64,000 bases of DNA. It comes from Sphingomonas edaphi. Lineage in GTDB: Bacteria; Pseudomonadota; Alphaproteobacteria; Sphingomonadales; Sphingomonadaceae. This document shows positions 39,991 to 48,276 of this stretch, piece after piece; position 1 is the first letter of the stretch; each line of letters starts with the position of its first letter. A program made the translations under genes and the position numbers. The stretch is from the NCBI RefSeq assembly GCF_003583725.1, contig NZ_QXTF01000004.1, positions 1 to 64,000 of the forward strand, given 5' to 3'. The notes under the pieces are model-generated. The model searched no databases and was not told where the DNA came from. It saw only the letters and a program-made list of their open reading frames with translations.

Positions 39991-41405
39991 TCGAGTGGCA
40001 GCCTTGGGTCATCACGATGGCGACCACCATTGCCTGGGTCGTCATCATTACCGGCCTTCTCCAGATCGGCCTCTACATCGTCCAGCTCGTCTATGCGGCA
40101 ATATCATTGGCCAACCGTCCGCCGGTATCCCGCTCGTCCTTGCTTTGGCAACGCTACAGCGACCGGGCTCCGCCCATCGCGGTATTGGCGCCGGCCTTCA
40201 ATGAAGTGGTTACCATCGTCGAGAGCGTAAATTCGCTCCTCTCGCTGCAGTATCCGCAGATGGAGGTCGTCGTCATCAATGACGGCTCGACCGACGAAAC
40301 TTTGGAGCGGCTCATCGACCAGTTCGCGCTCCAGCCCGTCGACCGCTACTATGATCTCACCGTCCGACACGCCCCAATTCGCGGCCTCTACGCGTCGCCC
40401 CGAATTCCCAACCTTCTCGTCATCGACAAGGAAAATGGCGGGAAGTCGGATGCGCTGAATGCCGGCATCAACGTTGCCCGTTCCCCGCTGTTCTGCTCAA
40501 TCGACGCGGACTCCATCCTGGAATCCGACGCTCTTCTTCGAGCCGTTCGCCCCTTCATTGAGAAGCCCGATGAAGTGATTGCCGTCGGCGGGACGATCCG
40601 GCTGGCAAATGGAAGCGATATTCACGCGGGCCGGGTGACGCGTGTCCGATTGCCTCGCAACTTCCTCGCGCTTGTCCAGATCGTCGAATATTTGCGCGCG
40701 TTCCTGATGGCTCGCCTGGCGCTGAGCCGGATGCAGGCTCTAACCGTGATCTCCGGCGCATTTGGTCTTTTCAGGCGGCGCCTTGTGCTTGAAGTCGGCG
40801 GCTACAGCCATGGGACCGTCGGCGAAGACATGGAGCTAGTGATCAAGCTTCACCGGCACATGCGCGAACAAGAGAAACCCTACCGGATCGAGTTTATTCC
40901 TGAACCGGTGTGCTGGACCGAGGCACCTGGAGACCTCACAATTCTTGGACGACAGCGGGCGCGCTGGCAGCGAGGATCACTCGAGACCTTCGTCAAGCAC
41001 AAGGACATGCTCTTCAATCCACGCTACGGCCGCATCGGGTTTCTGGGCTTTGGCCAGATCCTGGTCGTCGATGTGCTGGGCCCCGTGATCGAGGTCGCGG
41101 GCTACATCCTCGTGCCGCTGCTGTGGAGCGTCGGGCTTCTGTCGATCGAATATCTTCTCGCCTACCTCGCCATCACCTTCACGTTCGGCATTTTCGTGAG
41201 CGTCGCGACGCTGATCCTCGAGGAGGTCGAACTGCGCCGTTTCCCGAAGCCCACTGACCTTATCGTCCTGACGGTTGTCGCGATCGTGGAGAATTTTGGA
41301 TATCGGCAGCTCAGCAATTTCTGGAGGCTGCGCGGACTTTGGCAGTTCCTCCGCAAGCAGCAAGGCTGGGGCCAGATGACCCGCCGAGGCTTTCAGCGCG
41401 CCTGA
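39987..41405 (+). CDS. Processive-type family 2 glycosyltransferase (PgaC/BcsA-like synthase)
   Basis: The 472-residue membrane synthase has an N-terminal helix pair, a GT2 catalytic domain and a C-terminal membrane region of about four helices. The motifs are complete: Asp in NDGSTDET, SIDADS, the base in TVGEDME and QRARW (QxxRW). This pattern marks processive synthases that polymerise and push out polysaccharides such as cellulose, hyaluronan or poly-GlcNAc. The sugar cannot be read from sequence. No PilZ domain is visible, so c-di-GMP control of the BcsA kind is not indicated. It overlaps the Hpt gene end by 13 bases, tail to tail. Confidence 0.9.
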   Translation: MIEWQPWVITMATTIAWVVIITGLLQIGLYIVQLVYAAISLANRPPVSRSSLLWQRYSDRAPPIAVLAPAFNEVVTIVESVNSLLSLQYPQMEVVVINDGSTDETLERLIDQFALQPVDRYYDLTVRHAPIRGLYASPRIPNLLVIDKENGGKSDALNAGINVARSPLFCSIDADSILESDALLRAVRPFIEKPDEVIAVGGTIRLANGSDIHAGRVTRVRLPRNFLALVQIVEYLRAFLMARLALSRMQALTVISGAFGLFRRRLVLEVGGYSHGTVGEDMELVIKLHRHMREQEKPYRIEFIPEPVCWTEAPGDLTILGRQRARWQRGSLETFVKHKDMLFNPRYGRIGFLGFGQILVVDVLGPVIEVAGYILVPLLWSVGLLSIEYLLAYLAITFTFGIFVSVATLILEEVELRRFPKPTDLIVLTVVAIVENFGYRQLSNFWRLRGLWQFLRKQQGWGQMTRRGFQRA

Positions 41406-41671
41406 ACCACCCGGATCTCCGCGATCAGGTCCTCGACCAAGTCGCCAATCGTATCGCGAGTGGCGCCGTCTCTAATCGCATTCTCCAGCGTCTCTGCTGA
41501 CGTGCTGAGTGCAGCATAGCCGTACATCCCCGCGCTTCCGCTCAGGCGATGAACGACTGCCTCCAGATCCTCCAACGATAATGCCTCGTCGAGGAGTGCC
41601 CGGCGATCACCGGCCAGCCGAGCAAGAAAGCGAGAGCGGAGCGCTTCGAACTTCTCGTCAAAGTTTCTCAT
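41393..41671 (-). CDS. Histidine phosphotransfer (Hpt) protein
   Basis: The 92-residue four-helix Hpt domain has the phosphoacceptor His41 in VVHRLSGSAGMYGY. It lies last in the hybrid kinase-receiver-Hpt operon and overlaps the receiver by ATGA. Its 3' end overlaps the 3' end of the glycosyltransferase gene. It should relay phosphate between the kinase and one or both receivers of the locus. Confidence 0.88.
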   Translation of the reverse strand: MRNFDEKFEALRSRFLARLAGDRRALLDEALSLEDLEAVVHRLSGSAGMYGYAALSTSAETLENAIRDGATRDTIGDLVEDLIAEIRVVQAR

Positions 41672-42039
41672 TTCGCCAGGTGCGCCCGAACGGTTGCAGC
41701 CAAAGTCATGGGATCAAATGGCTTCGGCACCACCCCTTCTGCTCCGAGGCGGAGGTAGGTCGCCACATCAGCAGCCTGCGTTCGCGCCGTGCAGAACAGG
41801 ACCGGCGGCAAGTCTTCCAGCATCCTCGCCTGGAGGATGCCGAATGTTGTCGGTCCATCCATTTCCGGCATCATCACGTCGAGCAAAATGATGTCGGGCT
41901 GCCAGTCGCAGACGAGTGCAATGGCGTCTTTCCCGGATGCGCAGGTACGAACCTCGAAGTCCAAATCAAGCTCAAGCGCCATGGCTGCGATTTCCCGGAT
42001 ATCGTCTTCATCGTCGACGTAGAGCACCCGGTCGGTCAT
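41668..42039 (-). CDS. Single-domain response regulator of the phosphorelay
   Basis: The 123-residue receiver has DDEDD near the N-terminus, Asp54 in ILLDVMMPEMDG, Thr in CTARTQ and the Lys of VPKPFD. It lacks an output domain. The ATG overlaps the kinase stop by 1 base (TGATG), and its stop overlaps the Hpt start. It may be a phosphate sink or carry the signal to a target encoded across the junction. Confidence 0.9.
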   Translation of the reverse strand: MTDRVLYVDDEDDIREIAAMALELDLDFEVRTCASGKDAIALVCDWQPDIILLDVMMPEMDGPTTFGILQARMLEDLPPVLFCTARTQAADVATYLRLGAEGVVPKPFDPMTLAATVRAHLAK

Positions 42040-44180
42040 CAGACTTCCTTTTGCTGGACCCGCTCGAGCGTCACCCGGACGAGCGTATCGAGGTCCGATT
42101 TGGACTTGGTGAGACAGGCATCGACCGGCACGTCCGTCATGGCTTCCTCGTCCCTAGCGGTAAAGAGGATGATCGGCGCCTCGTCGTTGGTCTTCCGGAT
42201 CAGCGGGATGAGGTCGAGACCGTTTCCATCGTTCATCCCGATGTCGAGAATGACCCCGTCGAACTCGAAGCGCTGCAGGGCCGCCTCGGCTTCCCGCACG
42301 CTCGGCGTTGAGTGCATCGTGGCCTTGCCCTCGAACGCGCTGGCGATCAGCCTCAGCATGTCGGGATCGTCATCGACATGAAGCACAGAAGGTAAGTCTG
42401 CTTCGCTTAATCGCTCAAGCTTTAGAGTGCTCTGGGCGACGGCATCGAAACTGCTGACCAGCGGAAATTCGACGTTGAAGACCGTCCCCTCGCCTTTGCG
42501 GCTATCAAAGCGAACTTCCCCGCCCATCCTGAAGACCAGTTCGCGCACGATCGAGAGCCCAAGTCCCGTTCCGCCCTTTTGGCGCGCATCGGTCGAGTCA
42601 GCTTGAGAGAACTTGCTGAAGATCCGGCTTTTGAACTCTTCGGGTATCCCATCGCCCTTGTCGACGACGCTGATGATCGCGCTGTCGTCGATTTTCCTCG
42701 CCGAGATCACGACGTCAGCGCCTTTCGGCGAGAATTTCACGGCGTTCGAAACAAGGTTCGTGAACACCTGCATGAGGCGGTCATGATCGGCGTGGATTTC
42801 CCAGTCGGTTGGGCAAGGCTCTTCGACCAGCCCGACTTCATGCCTTTCTGCGTATGCGTGGTTCGCCTGCACTACATCGCTCAGGATTTTGCACAGTTTT
42901 ACGGGACGAAGGTCGAAGTGCAGCTTCCCGGACTCGATTTTCTCAATGTCGAGGATGTCATTGATGAGACGAATAAGCCGTTCGCTATTGTCATGCGCGA
43001 TTTTTACGAGACGCAACGCCTTTGGCGGCATCTCTCCGGCCGCCCCTCCACTTAAGAGCCCGAGCGAGCCGGCAATCGACGTCAAAGGCGTCCTGAGTTC
43101 GTGGCTGACGGTCGCGACAAATTCGGACTTCAAGCGCTCAGTGCGCCGGCGTTCCGTCGCATCCCGGGCGACGGCCAAGTAATGTAGCCCGTCTTCGAGC
43201 TGGATTGGCGTGGTCACAACTTCGACTTCGATGTCCGTTCCGTCTCCGCGTAAGCCGATGAAATCCCGCTTGCCGAGGCTGGAGGGAGCGCCTTTTGCAA
43301 GGCTGTCGAGGTAGGCTGCGCTAACCTCTTGGCTCGGCGGCTCCTTGAAGAGGACTAGGTTGGACTGGCCGACCAAGCTTTTCCGGGTCCTGTCAAAGAG
43401 CCTCTCGGCGGCTGAGTTCGCCGTTTCGATGATGCCTTTTTGGTCCAGCATCATCATGGCGTCGGTCGCGCCTTCATAGATTGCGGCCTGGCGAACGGCG
43501 GAGTCTCGCATGTCTGCTGAATTGGCTTCGACCTGGCGGACGTTTCGCAAGAGACCGACGACCATGAGGAACACGGCCAGTAGCAGAGCGAGTTCGACGA
43601 GGAGGATTGCCCGTTGTTGTGCGTATCGCTGACTGGCCGCGCCAGAGACCAATTGCCGCAGCTTTACCTGTTCGCGGTTTGTTAGCTGATCGGCGAGAGA
43701 CCGGGCCCGGTCCATCATGGCCTTGCCGTAACCTTCCCGAACGAGGGAGATCGCGCCAGCGCTGTTGCCTGCATTTAGCAAGCGGATGATTTCCGAGGAT
43801 CGCTGTGCGCGGGCCGCACCGGTCTTCAACAACTGGGTCGTCAACGCTGCGTCCGTGGCATCTGCCCCCGTGAAACGCTGCAATTCTTCGTGAGAGTGCT
43901 TCAGTCGGCCGATCGCCAGGTTGAACGGCTCGAGAAACTCCTCGCTCTCGGTGACCATATAGCCCCGCTGGCCATTCTCGATGTCGCGGAGAATGGTCAG
44001 ATAGCCGTCGATCATTGCCAAGCGGTCATTGGATGCCTGGACGGCAACTCGGATCGAGGCTTCAGACTGGAATTGCCGCCATTGGAGCATGGCGAGCAAA
44101 AGGACGAGCGCCACCGTCATGGTCCCAGCCACTAGAGCAAGCAGGCGTGAGCCGGACTGGGAGGAGAGACGCGGTACCAT
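42039..44180 (-). CDS. Hybrid histidine kinase with CHASE3-like sensor, PAS and receiver domains
   Basis: About 713 residues. Two membrane helices (about residues 12-32 and 185-208) flank a periplasmic CHASE3-like helical sensor with the RDIENGQRGYMVTESEEFL motif. A PAS domain, a HisKA domain with SHELRTPLTSI (His360), an ATPase domain (GGTGLGLSIV) and a C-terminal receiver with VILDIGM follow. It should start a His-Asp-His-Asp relay through the neighbouring Hpt and receivers. The ATG at 44180 is chosen; an in-frame TTG 16 codons earlier is possible, and neither has a clear ribosome-binding site. Confidence 0.9.
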   Translation of the reverse strand: MVPRLSSQSGSRLLALVAGTMTVALVLLLAMLQWRQFQSEASIRVAVQASNDRLAMIDGYLTILRDIENGQRGYMVTESEEFLEPFNLAIGRLKHSHEELQRFTGADATDAALTTQLLKTGAARAQRSSEIIRLLNAGNSAGAISLVREGYGKAMMDRARSLADQLTNREQVKLRQLVSGAASQRYAQQRAILLVELALLLAVFLMVVGLLRNVRQVEANSADMRDSAVRQAAIYEGATDAMMMLDQKGIIETANSAAERLFDRTRKSLVGQSNLVLFKEPPSQEVSAAYLDSLAKGAPSSLGKRDFIGLRGDGTDIEVEVVTTPIQLEDGLHYLAVARDATERRRTERLKSEFVATVSHELRTPLTSIAGSLGLLSGGAAGEMPPKALRLVKIAHDNSERLIRLINDILDIEKIESGKLHFDLRPVKLCKILSDVVQANHAYAERHEVGLVEEPCPTDWEIHADHDRLMQVFTNLVSNAVKFSPKGADVVISARKIDDSAIISVVDKGDGIPEEFKSRIFSKFSQADSTDARQKGGTGLGLSIVRELVFRMGGEVRFDSRKGEGTVFNVEFPLVSSFDAVAQSTLKLERLSEADLPSVLHVDDDPDMLRLIASAFEGKATMHSTPSVREAEAALQRFEFDGVILDIGMNDGNGLDLIPLIRKTNDEAPIILFTARDEEAMTDVPVDACLTKSKSDLDTLVRVTLERVQQKEV

Positions 44181-44633
44181 CGGGTTAGTCGTGGCAGCGA
44201 GGTTTAGGGCTTGCGCCTGCCGATACAAGCCTCGCCACTATAGGTGCCGCGAACTCGTTGGATCAGAGACGCCGATGATTGGCGCATCAGTTTTCGTGAT
44301 TTTCAGTAGCGAAAGCGATACCAGTCAATGAGCGATAGTAATGCGGTTGCAATAAATCGCTGTTGGTCGGGCGCGCAAACGCGACCAAATGTGGACGGTT
44401 CCATAAGCCAAGCAGATTCTTATGCCCGTTGCCTATTTGCATCTTCATCACCGCATATCGTGACGCTCGTTAAACGAAATAGGCGCGCAAAAGCGCCGTT
44501 TTAGCTTATTTCGATGGAACTCCAGCGATTTACCGGAATTTAATTGGCAGAATTTAGGCACAAATTCGCGCTACTAAGGGTTGCATGAGAAGGCCGTTCA
44601 GGTTAGCCGGGCCATCAGAAAAGGGAGTTTGTT
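44181..44633. other. Divergent intergenic region before the polysaccharide operon
   Basis: About 450 bases carry no convincing gene. It separates the hybrid kinase (minus) from the polysaccharide operon (plus), so it should hold both promoters. A small hairpin GGCGC/GCGCC at 44482-44497 followed by GTTTT is visible. The 44500-44580 stretch is AT-rich. A GGGAG ribosome-binding sequence ends the region. Confidence 0.4.
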
Positions 44634-44894
44634 ATGCGTGCAGTTCGTAATGTCGCCGCCGCCGTGAGTGCTCTGGCCCTTGTTGCCGTTCCGACCGCTA
44701 GCATCGCCGCTCGTCCGAGCGCAGCCGTGCCGACCGCCGCTGCCAGCAGCGTCAGCGCCGCCCAGCCCTACGGCGGTTCGAGCGCTTTCGCTCCTTGGCC
44801 AGCTTATGCGATTATCGCTCTCACCCTCGCGTTTGGCGTATGGATCGCCACCAAGGGTAACGACAGCGACAGCTCGCCCATCAGCCGCGGCTAA
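44634..44894 (+). CDS. Small secreted/membrane protein heading the polysaccharide operon
   Basis: The 86-residue product has a signal-like N-terminus (VSALALVAVPTASIAA), a Ser/Ala-rich middle with QPYGGSSAF, and one membrane helix (AYAIIALTLAFGVWIAT) followed by an acidic tail KGNDSDSSPISRG. GGGAG lies 6 bases before the ATG. Small proteins of this design recur at sphingomonad exopolysaccharide loci by my recollection, but I know no function. The short acidic tail is not a PEP-CTERM sorting signal. It is followed after 22 bases by the Wzy-like gene. Confidence 0.6.
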   Translation: MRAVRNVAAAVSALALVAVPTASIAARPSAAVPTAAASSVSAAQPYGGSSAFAPWPAYAIIALTLAFGVWIATKGNDSDSSPISRG

Positions 44895-44916
44895 TTACAC
44901 TAACTAAGGGGGTTAC

Positions 44917-47454
44917 ATGCTGGCCACTTTGCCGGCGGGTGCATTGCGCCAAGCCCCCTTTGCCAACGGGCTCTTTGCCGCCGCCTTAGTCGCCGTCTTT
45001 TTAATAGGTGGTGGCGGCGCTGAAGGCTTCGCCAAGAACGGGCTGCTCGCTGCTGCGGGCAGCCTGCTTCTTTTTAGCGTTCTGGCCGACCAGTTCGGGC
45101 GCGCTGCGTCCATTCCCCGTTATTCCTGGCCAATCGCGATTGCGGGACTGCTCCTGCTCGCAGTGCCTGTCATTCAGCTAATTCCCCTGCCCGCTGAGAT
45201 GTGGAAGCAGCTCGCCGGGCGCGAAAATGCTGTTCAGGCTCTTTCCCAAGTTGGCGCTGCTAACAGCTGGCGGCCACTGACGCTTGACGCGGAAGCGACC
45301 ATCCGCAGCGCGACGGTCATGCTGCTTCCGGTTGCGCTGCTGTTACACACCCTGCGCTCGTCAGGCGCGCACCGCCACCGCCTTCTCCAGCTAATCGCGG
45401 TGTCCGCAGCGATCAGCGGACTCATCGCGGCCGCCCAGCTTGCCCTCGGGAGCCCCAGCTGGTTGACCTTTTATGGCAAGCCGAGCGTCGGCGCCGCGTC
45501 CGGCCTCTTTGCCAATCCCAACCACCAGGCCCTTTTTATGGCGATCGCCATGGTGGTCTGCGCCATGCTGATCCGGACGATGCCGGCAGTGCGCTCGCGC
45601 AGGAAGTCCCAGGTATCCGGCATCAAGCTGGCCTGCTGGTTCGGCATCCTGTTCTTTGCCGTCATGTGTCTTGCCGCTGGCGCGCGGGCGGGCGTGTTGC
45701 TGCTTGGCCTTGCAATCCCGGGCTCGCTTCTCATCGCCATGGGTAGTGGATCCACGCTTCGCTGGACGGCAGCGTTGGGCGGCGTGCTTGCGCTCCTCTG
45801 GCTGATCGTCCTGCTCTACCCAGGCACCAACTCTCTTGGTCTTCGGGAGAGCTTCCGCGTCGGTGAAGATGCGCGCTATGCTTACCTTCCAGACATTCTT
45901 TATACGCTCGAGCAATATTGGAAGTCCGGAAGTGGCCTTGGTACGTTCGTCCAAGTCTTCTCGCCGAACGAAAATCTTGATCTCGCCCAGCGTGGTTTCC
46001 TTAATCACGCTCACAACGACCTGCTTGAGTGGCTGACGGAGACCGGCGTGATCGGCGCCGCATACCTCGCCATTGCCGCAGCGGCTCTCGCCTACGCGGT
46101 ATACCGGGCAGTAAAGGTCAATCATCGCGACCTCGGCATCATCATGGGCGCCGTGCTGATTATCCTCCTGGCGGTCCTTCACAGCCTTGCAGATTATCCG
46201 CTTCGCACTCTGGCGCTGGCTTCCCTGTTCGCCTTTGCCGTCGGTCTGCTCGGCAATCCTCCCAAGGAGCGTGAAGAGACTTCAAAGCGCAGCAAGATGA
46301 TTACGGCGATTGCCGTCGTCCTTGCGCTCCCGATCGCCGTCCAGGCGGTAAGAGTGAGCATGGCGGAGGCTGCGATCCGGGAAGGTCAGCCAAGTGCTGC
46401 AGCGGCATTCATGCCAGCCAACGCGTTCGTGAAGGTCGATCAATCTGGCCAGGCTTTCCGCGCCAAGGACTGGAAACGCGCTGAGCAACTGGCCGCCGAT
46501 GCCATCATCGCCCGCCCCATGACGGCCTCAGCCCTTCGCAGCCTCGCACTGGCCCGTGAAGCCCAAGGCAAGCCGGCCGGGCAAACCTGGCAATTGGCAA
46601 GCGCACTTGGCTGGCGCGACCCGCCAACGCAGTTCTGGGCGTTCCAGCAAGCCTTGAGCGAAAATGAATATCAGACGGCTGTCCTTCGCGCCGGCGCCCT
46701 ACTTCGCACAACAGAGCCGCCGGCAAGCTTCATCCGGATCTTCCGGATTGCGACGATGGATCCGCAGTTTGCGGAGGCAGTTGCCAACCGTATGCGGATC
46801 GAGCCGCCGTGGCGCGCAAAGTTCTTCCAGTTGTCAGCCGACCCTAATCCGGATGAAATCCGCGGCCTCATAACGACGCTGAAGGCGCAGGCCGCGATCG
46901 ACGCGGCTCCGCGGCGCTCGGACATCCGCAGTCTCGTCAGTTATCTAATCGGCAAGAAGCGATACGCCGACGCGATGCAGGTCCGGTCCCTGCTTGGGCC
47001 CAATGATCCAGCTGTCCTACTCGAGGATGGTGGCTTCGATCGCCCGAAGGAAGATTATGCGAAGGATTCGACCCTGTTCGATTGGCAGGTGAGGTCAGGC
47101 AGCAGCGCCACCGGCTCAGTTGAGCCTGCTCCACCTTCACACCTTGTCGCGGATTCGAAGGGTGACCGCATCGACATTGCCGCCGAACGATATCTGCAAT
47201 TGCCGCCAGCGGCCTATCGGCTGACCTATCGCGCCAGGGCTGATGCTCCGGAATCGTTCCGGGTGCGATTGCTTTGCGCACCAGCTAATGAGCTGGCTGC
47301 GCAGATCATCCCGCAAAACAATAGGTATGAACCTGCTGTCGTCGATTTCACCGTCCCCCAAGGCTGCCTGCTCACGAGGTTGGTTATTGAAGGCCTCGCT
47401 ACGGGACGCCCTGCGGCGGCAGAACTAGACGAGTTCGAACTGTCAGCGAGATGA
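44917..47454 (+). CDS. O-antigen ligase/Wzy-like polymerase with large C-terminal extension
   Basis: The 845-residue protein has about 12 membrane helices over residues ~1-465, with the periplasmic-loop motif of the Wzy/WaaL family: FANPNHQALFMAIAMVV and GFLNHAHNDLLEWLTETG. The C-terminal ~380 residues are soluble, TPR-like at first (AWKRAEQLAADA-type helices), then strand-rich. In a gene order with Wza and Wzc it most likely polymerises the undecaprenyl-linked repeat units. GGGGG precedes the ATG. A polymerase or ligase with such a long tail is unusual. Confidence 0.85.
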   Translation: MLATLPAGALRQAPFANGLFAAALVAVFLIGGGGAEGFAKNGLLAAAGSLLLFSVLADQFGRAASIPRYSWPIAIAGLLLLAVPVIQLIPLPAEMWKQLAGRENAVQALSQVGAANSWRPLTLDAEATIRSATVMLLPVALLLHTLRSSGAHRHRLLQLIAVSAAISGLIAAAQLALGSPSWLTFYGKPSVGAASGLFANPNHQALFMAIAMVVCAMLIRTMPAVRSRRKSQVSGIKLACWFGILFFAVMCLAAGARAGVLLLGLAIPGSLLIAMGSGSTLRWTAALGGVLALLWLIVLLYPGTNSLGLRESFRVGEDARYAYLPDILYTLEQYWKSGSGLGTFVQVFSPNENLDLAQRGFLNHAHNDLLEWLTETGVIGAAYLAIAAAALAYAVYRAVKVNHRDLGIIMGAVLIILLAVLHSLADYPLRTLALASLFAFAVGLLGNPPKEREETSKRSKMITAIAVVLALPIAVQAVRVSMAEAAIREGQPSAAAAFMPANAFVKVDQSGQAFRAKDWKRAEQLAADAIIARPMTASALRSLALAREAQGKPAGQTWQLASALGWRDPPTQFWAFQQALSENEYQTAVLRAGALLRTTEPPASFIRIFRIATMDPQFAEAVANRMRIEPPWRAKFFQLSADPNPDEIRGLITTLKAQAAIDAAPRRSDIRSLVSYLIGKKRYADAMQVRSLLGPNDPAVLLEDGGFDRPKEDYAKDSTLFDWQVRSGSSATGSVEPAPPSHLVADSKGDRIDIAAERYLQLPPAAYRLTYRARADAPESFRVRLLCAPANELAAQIIPQNNRYEPAVVDFTVPQGCLLTRLVIEGLATGRPAAAELDEFELSAR

Positions 47455-47562
47455 AGTTTGAAGCGGCTAAAAATATGAAAAACTTGATAATTGTTTCAAA
47501 AAGTTCCAATGGAACCGCGCTTTCGACCTTCTCGTCGGGCCAGCGTGTTGCGGAGAATGACG

Positions 47563-48261
47563 ATGCCTAATCGATCTTTTGTTTCCTTGTTCAGCCTCGC
47601 GCTTTGCGCTTGCGGCGGAGGCATTGGTCTCGATCAGAACTCGACCGCTGTTCGGGTAGCGCAGGCCCTCCCCCCCCCTGACCAGACGGTGACCGCTGCG
47701 GACTTTACCAACTACCGTATCGGTGCGCTGGACGTGATCAGCGTTACCGTTTTTGACGCTCCGGAACTGGCACGTGAAGGCGCTGTCGATGAAGCCGGCA
47801 ATTTCGCAATGCCACTCGTTGGGTCGGTCCAGGCCGGCGGCAAGACGCCCCAGGAACTGGGCGACGCGATCGCAACGAAGCTCAAGGGCCGCTATCTCAA
47901 GAACCCGCAGGTCGCGGTGAACATCAAGGAAGCTCGTGCTCGGACCGTAACCATTGATGGCTCGGTCGTGCAGCCCGGCGTTTATCCGATTGTCGGCAAG
48001 ATGACGCTTCAGCAAGCCGTCGCGACAGCACGCGGCGCCAATGAATCGGCCGACATCGATAAGGTTATCGTCTTCCGCACGGTTAGCGGCCAGAAAATGG
48101 CTGCGATGTTCAACCTGCGGGACATTCGTTCCGGTCGCTACGCCGACCCGGAAGTTTACGGGAATGATATCGTCGTGGTGGGTGAAAACTCCGCCCGGCG
48201 TTTCTTCCGCGACGCGACGATGAGCTTCCCGCTCCTCGCCCGCTTCGTACCCGTTCTTTAA
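47563..48261 (+). CDS. Polysaccharide export lipoprotein (Wza/GumB-like)
   Basis: This 232-residue protein has a lipoprotein signal ending LCAC and the polysaccharide-export domain YRIGALDVISVTVFDAPELA, followed by SLBB-like segments (VTIDGSVVQPGVYP). It forms the outer-membrane channel working with the Wzc-like kinase. I choose the ATG at 47563 because GGAG lies 7 bases before it; earlier in-frame starts (47491, 47557) add non-signal sequence. It is 15 bases upstream of the Wzc gene. Confidence 0.92.
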   Translation: MPNRSFVSLFSLALCACGGGIGLDQNSTAVRVAQALPPPDQTVTAADFTNYRIGALDVISVTVFDAPELAREGAVDEAGNFAMPLVGSVQAGGKTPQELGDAIATKLKGRYLKNPQVAVNIKEARARTVTIDGSVVQPGVYPIVGKMTLQQAVATARGANESADIDKVIVFRTVSGQKMAAMFNLRDIRSGRYADPEVYGNDIVVVGENSARRFFRDATMSFPLLARFVPVL

Positions 48262-48276
48262 TCAGGAAGTCTCTTA

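Noticed and set aside
44634-44894. PEP-CTERM sorting signal in the small membrane protein
   Set aside because: There is no PEP motif, and the helix is followed by an acidic tail instead of a basic cluster.
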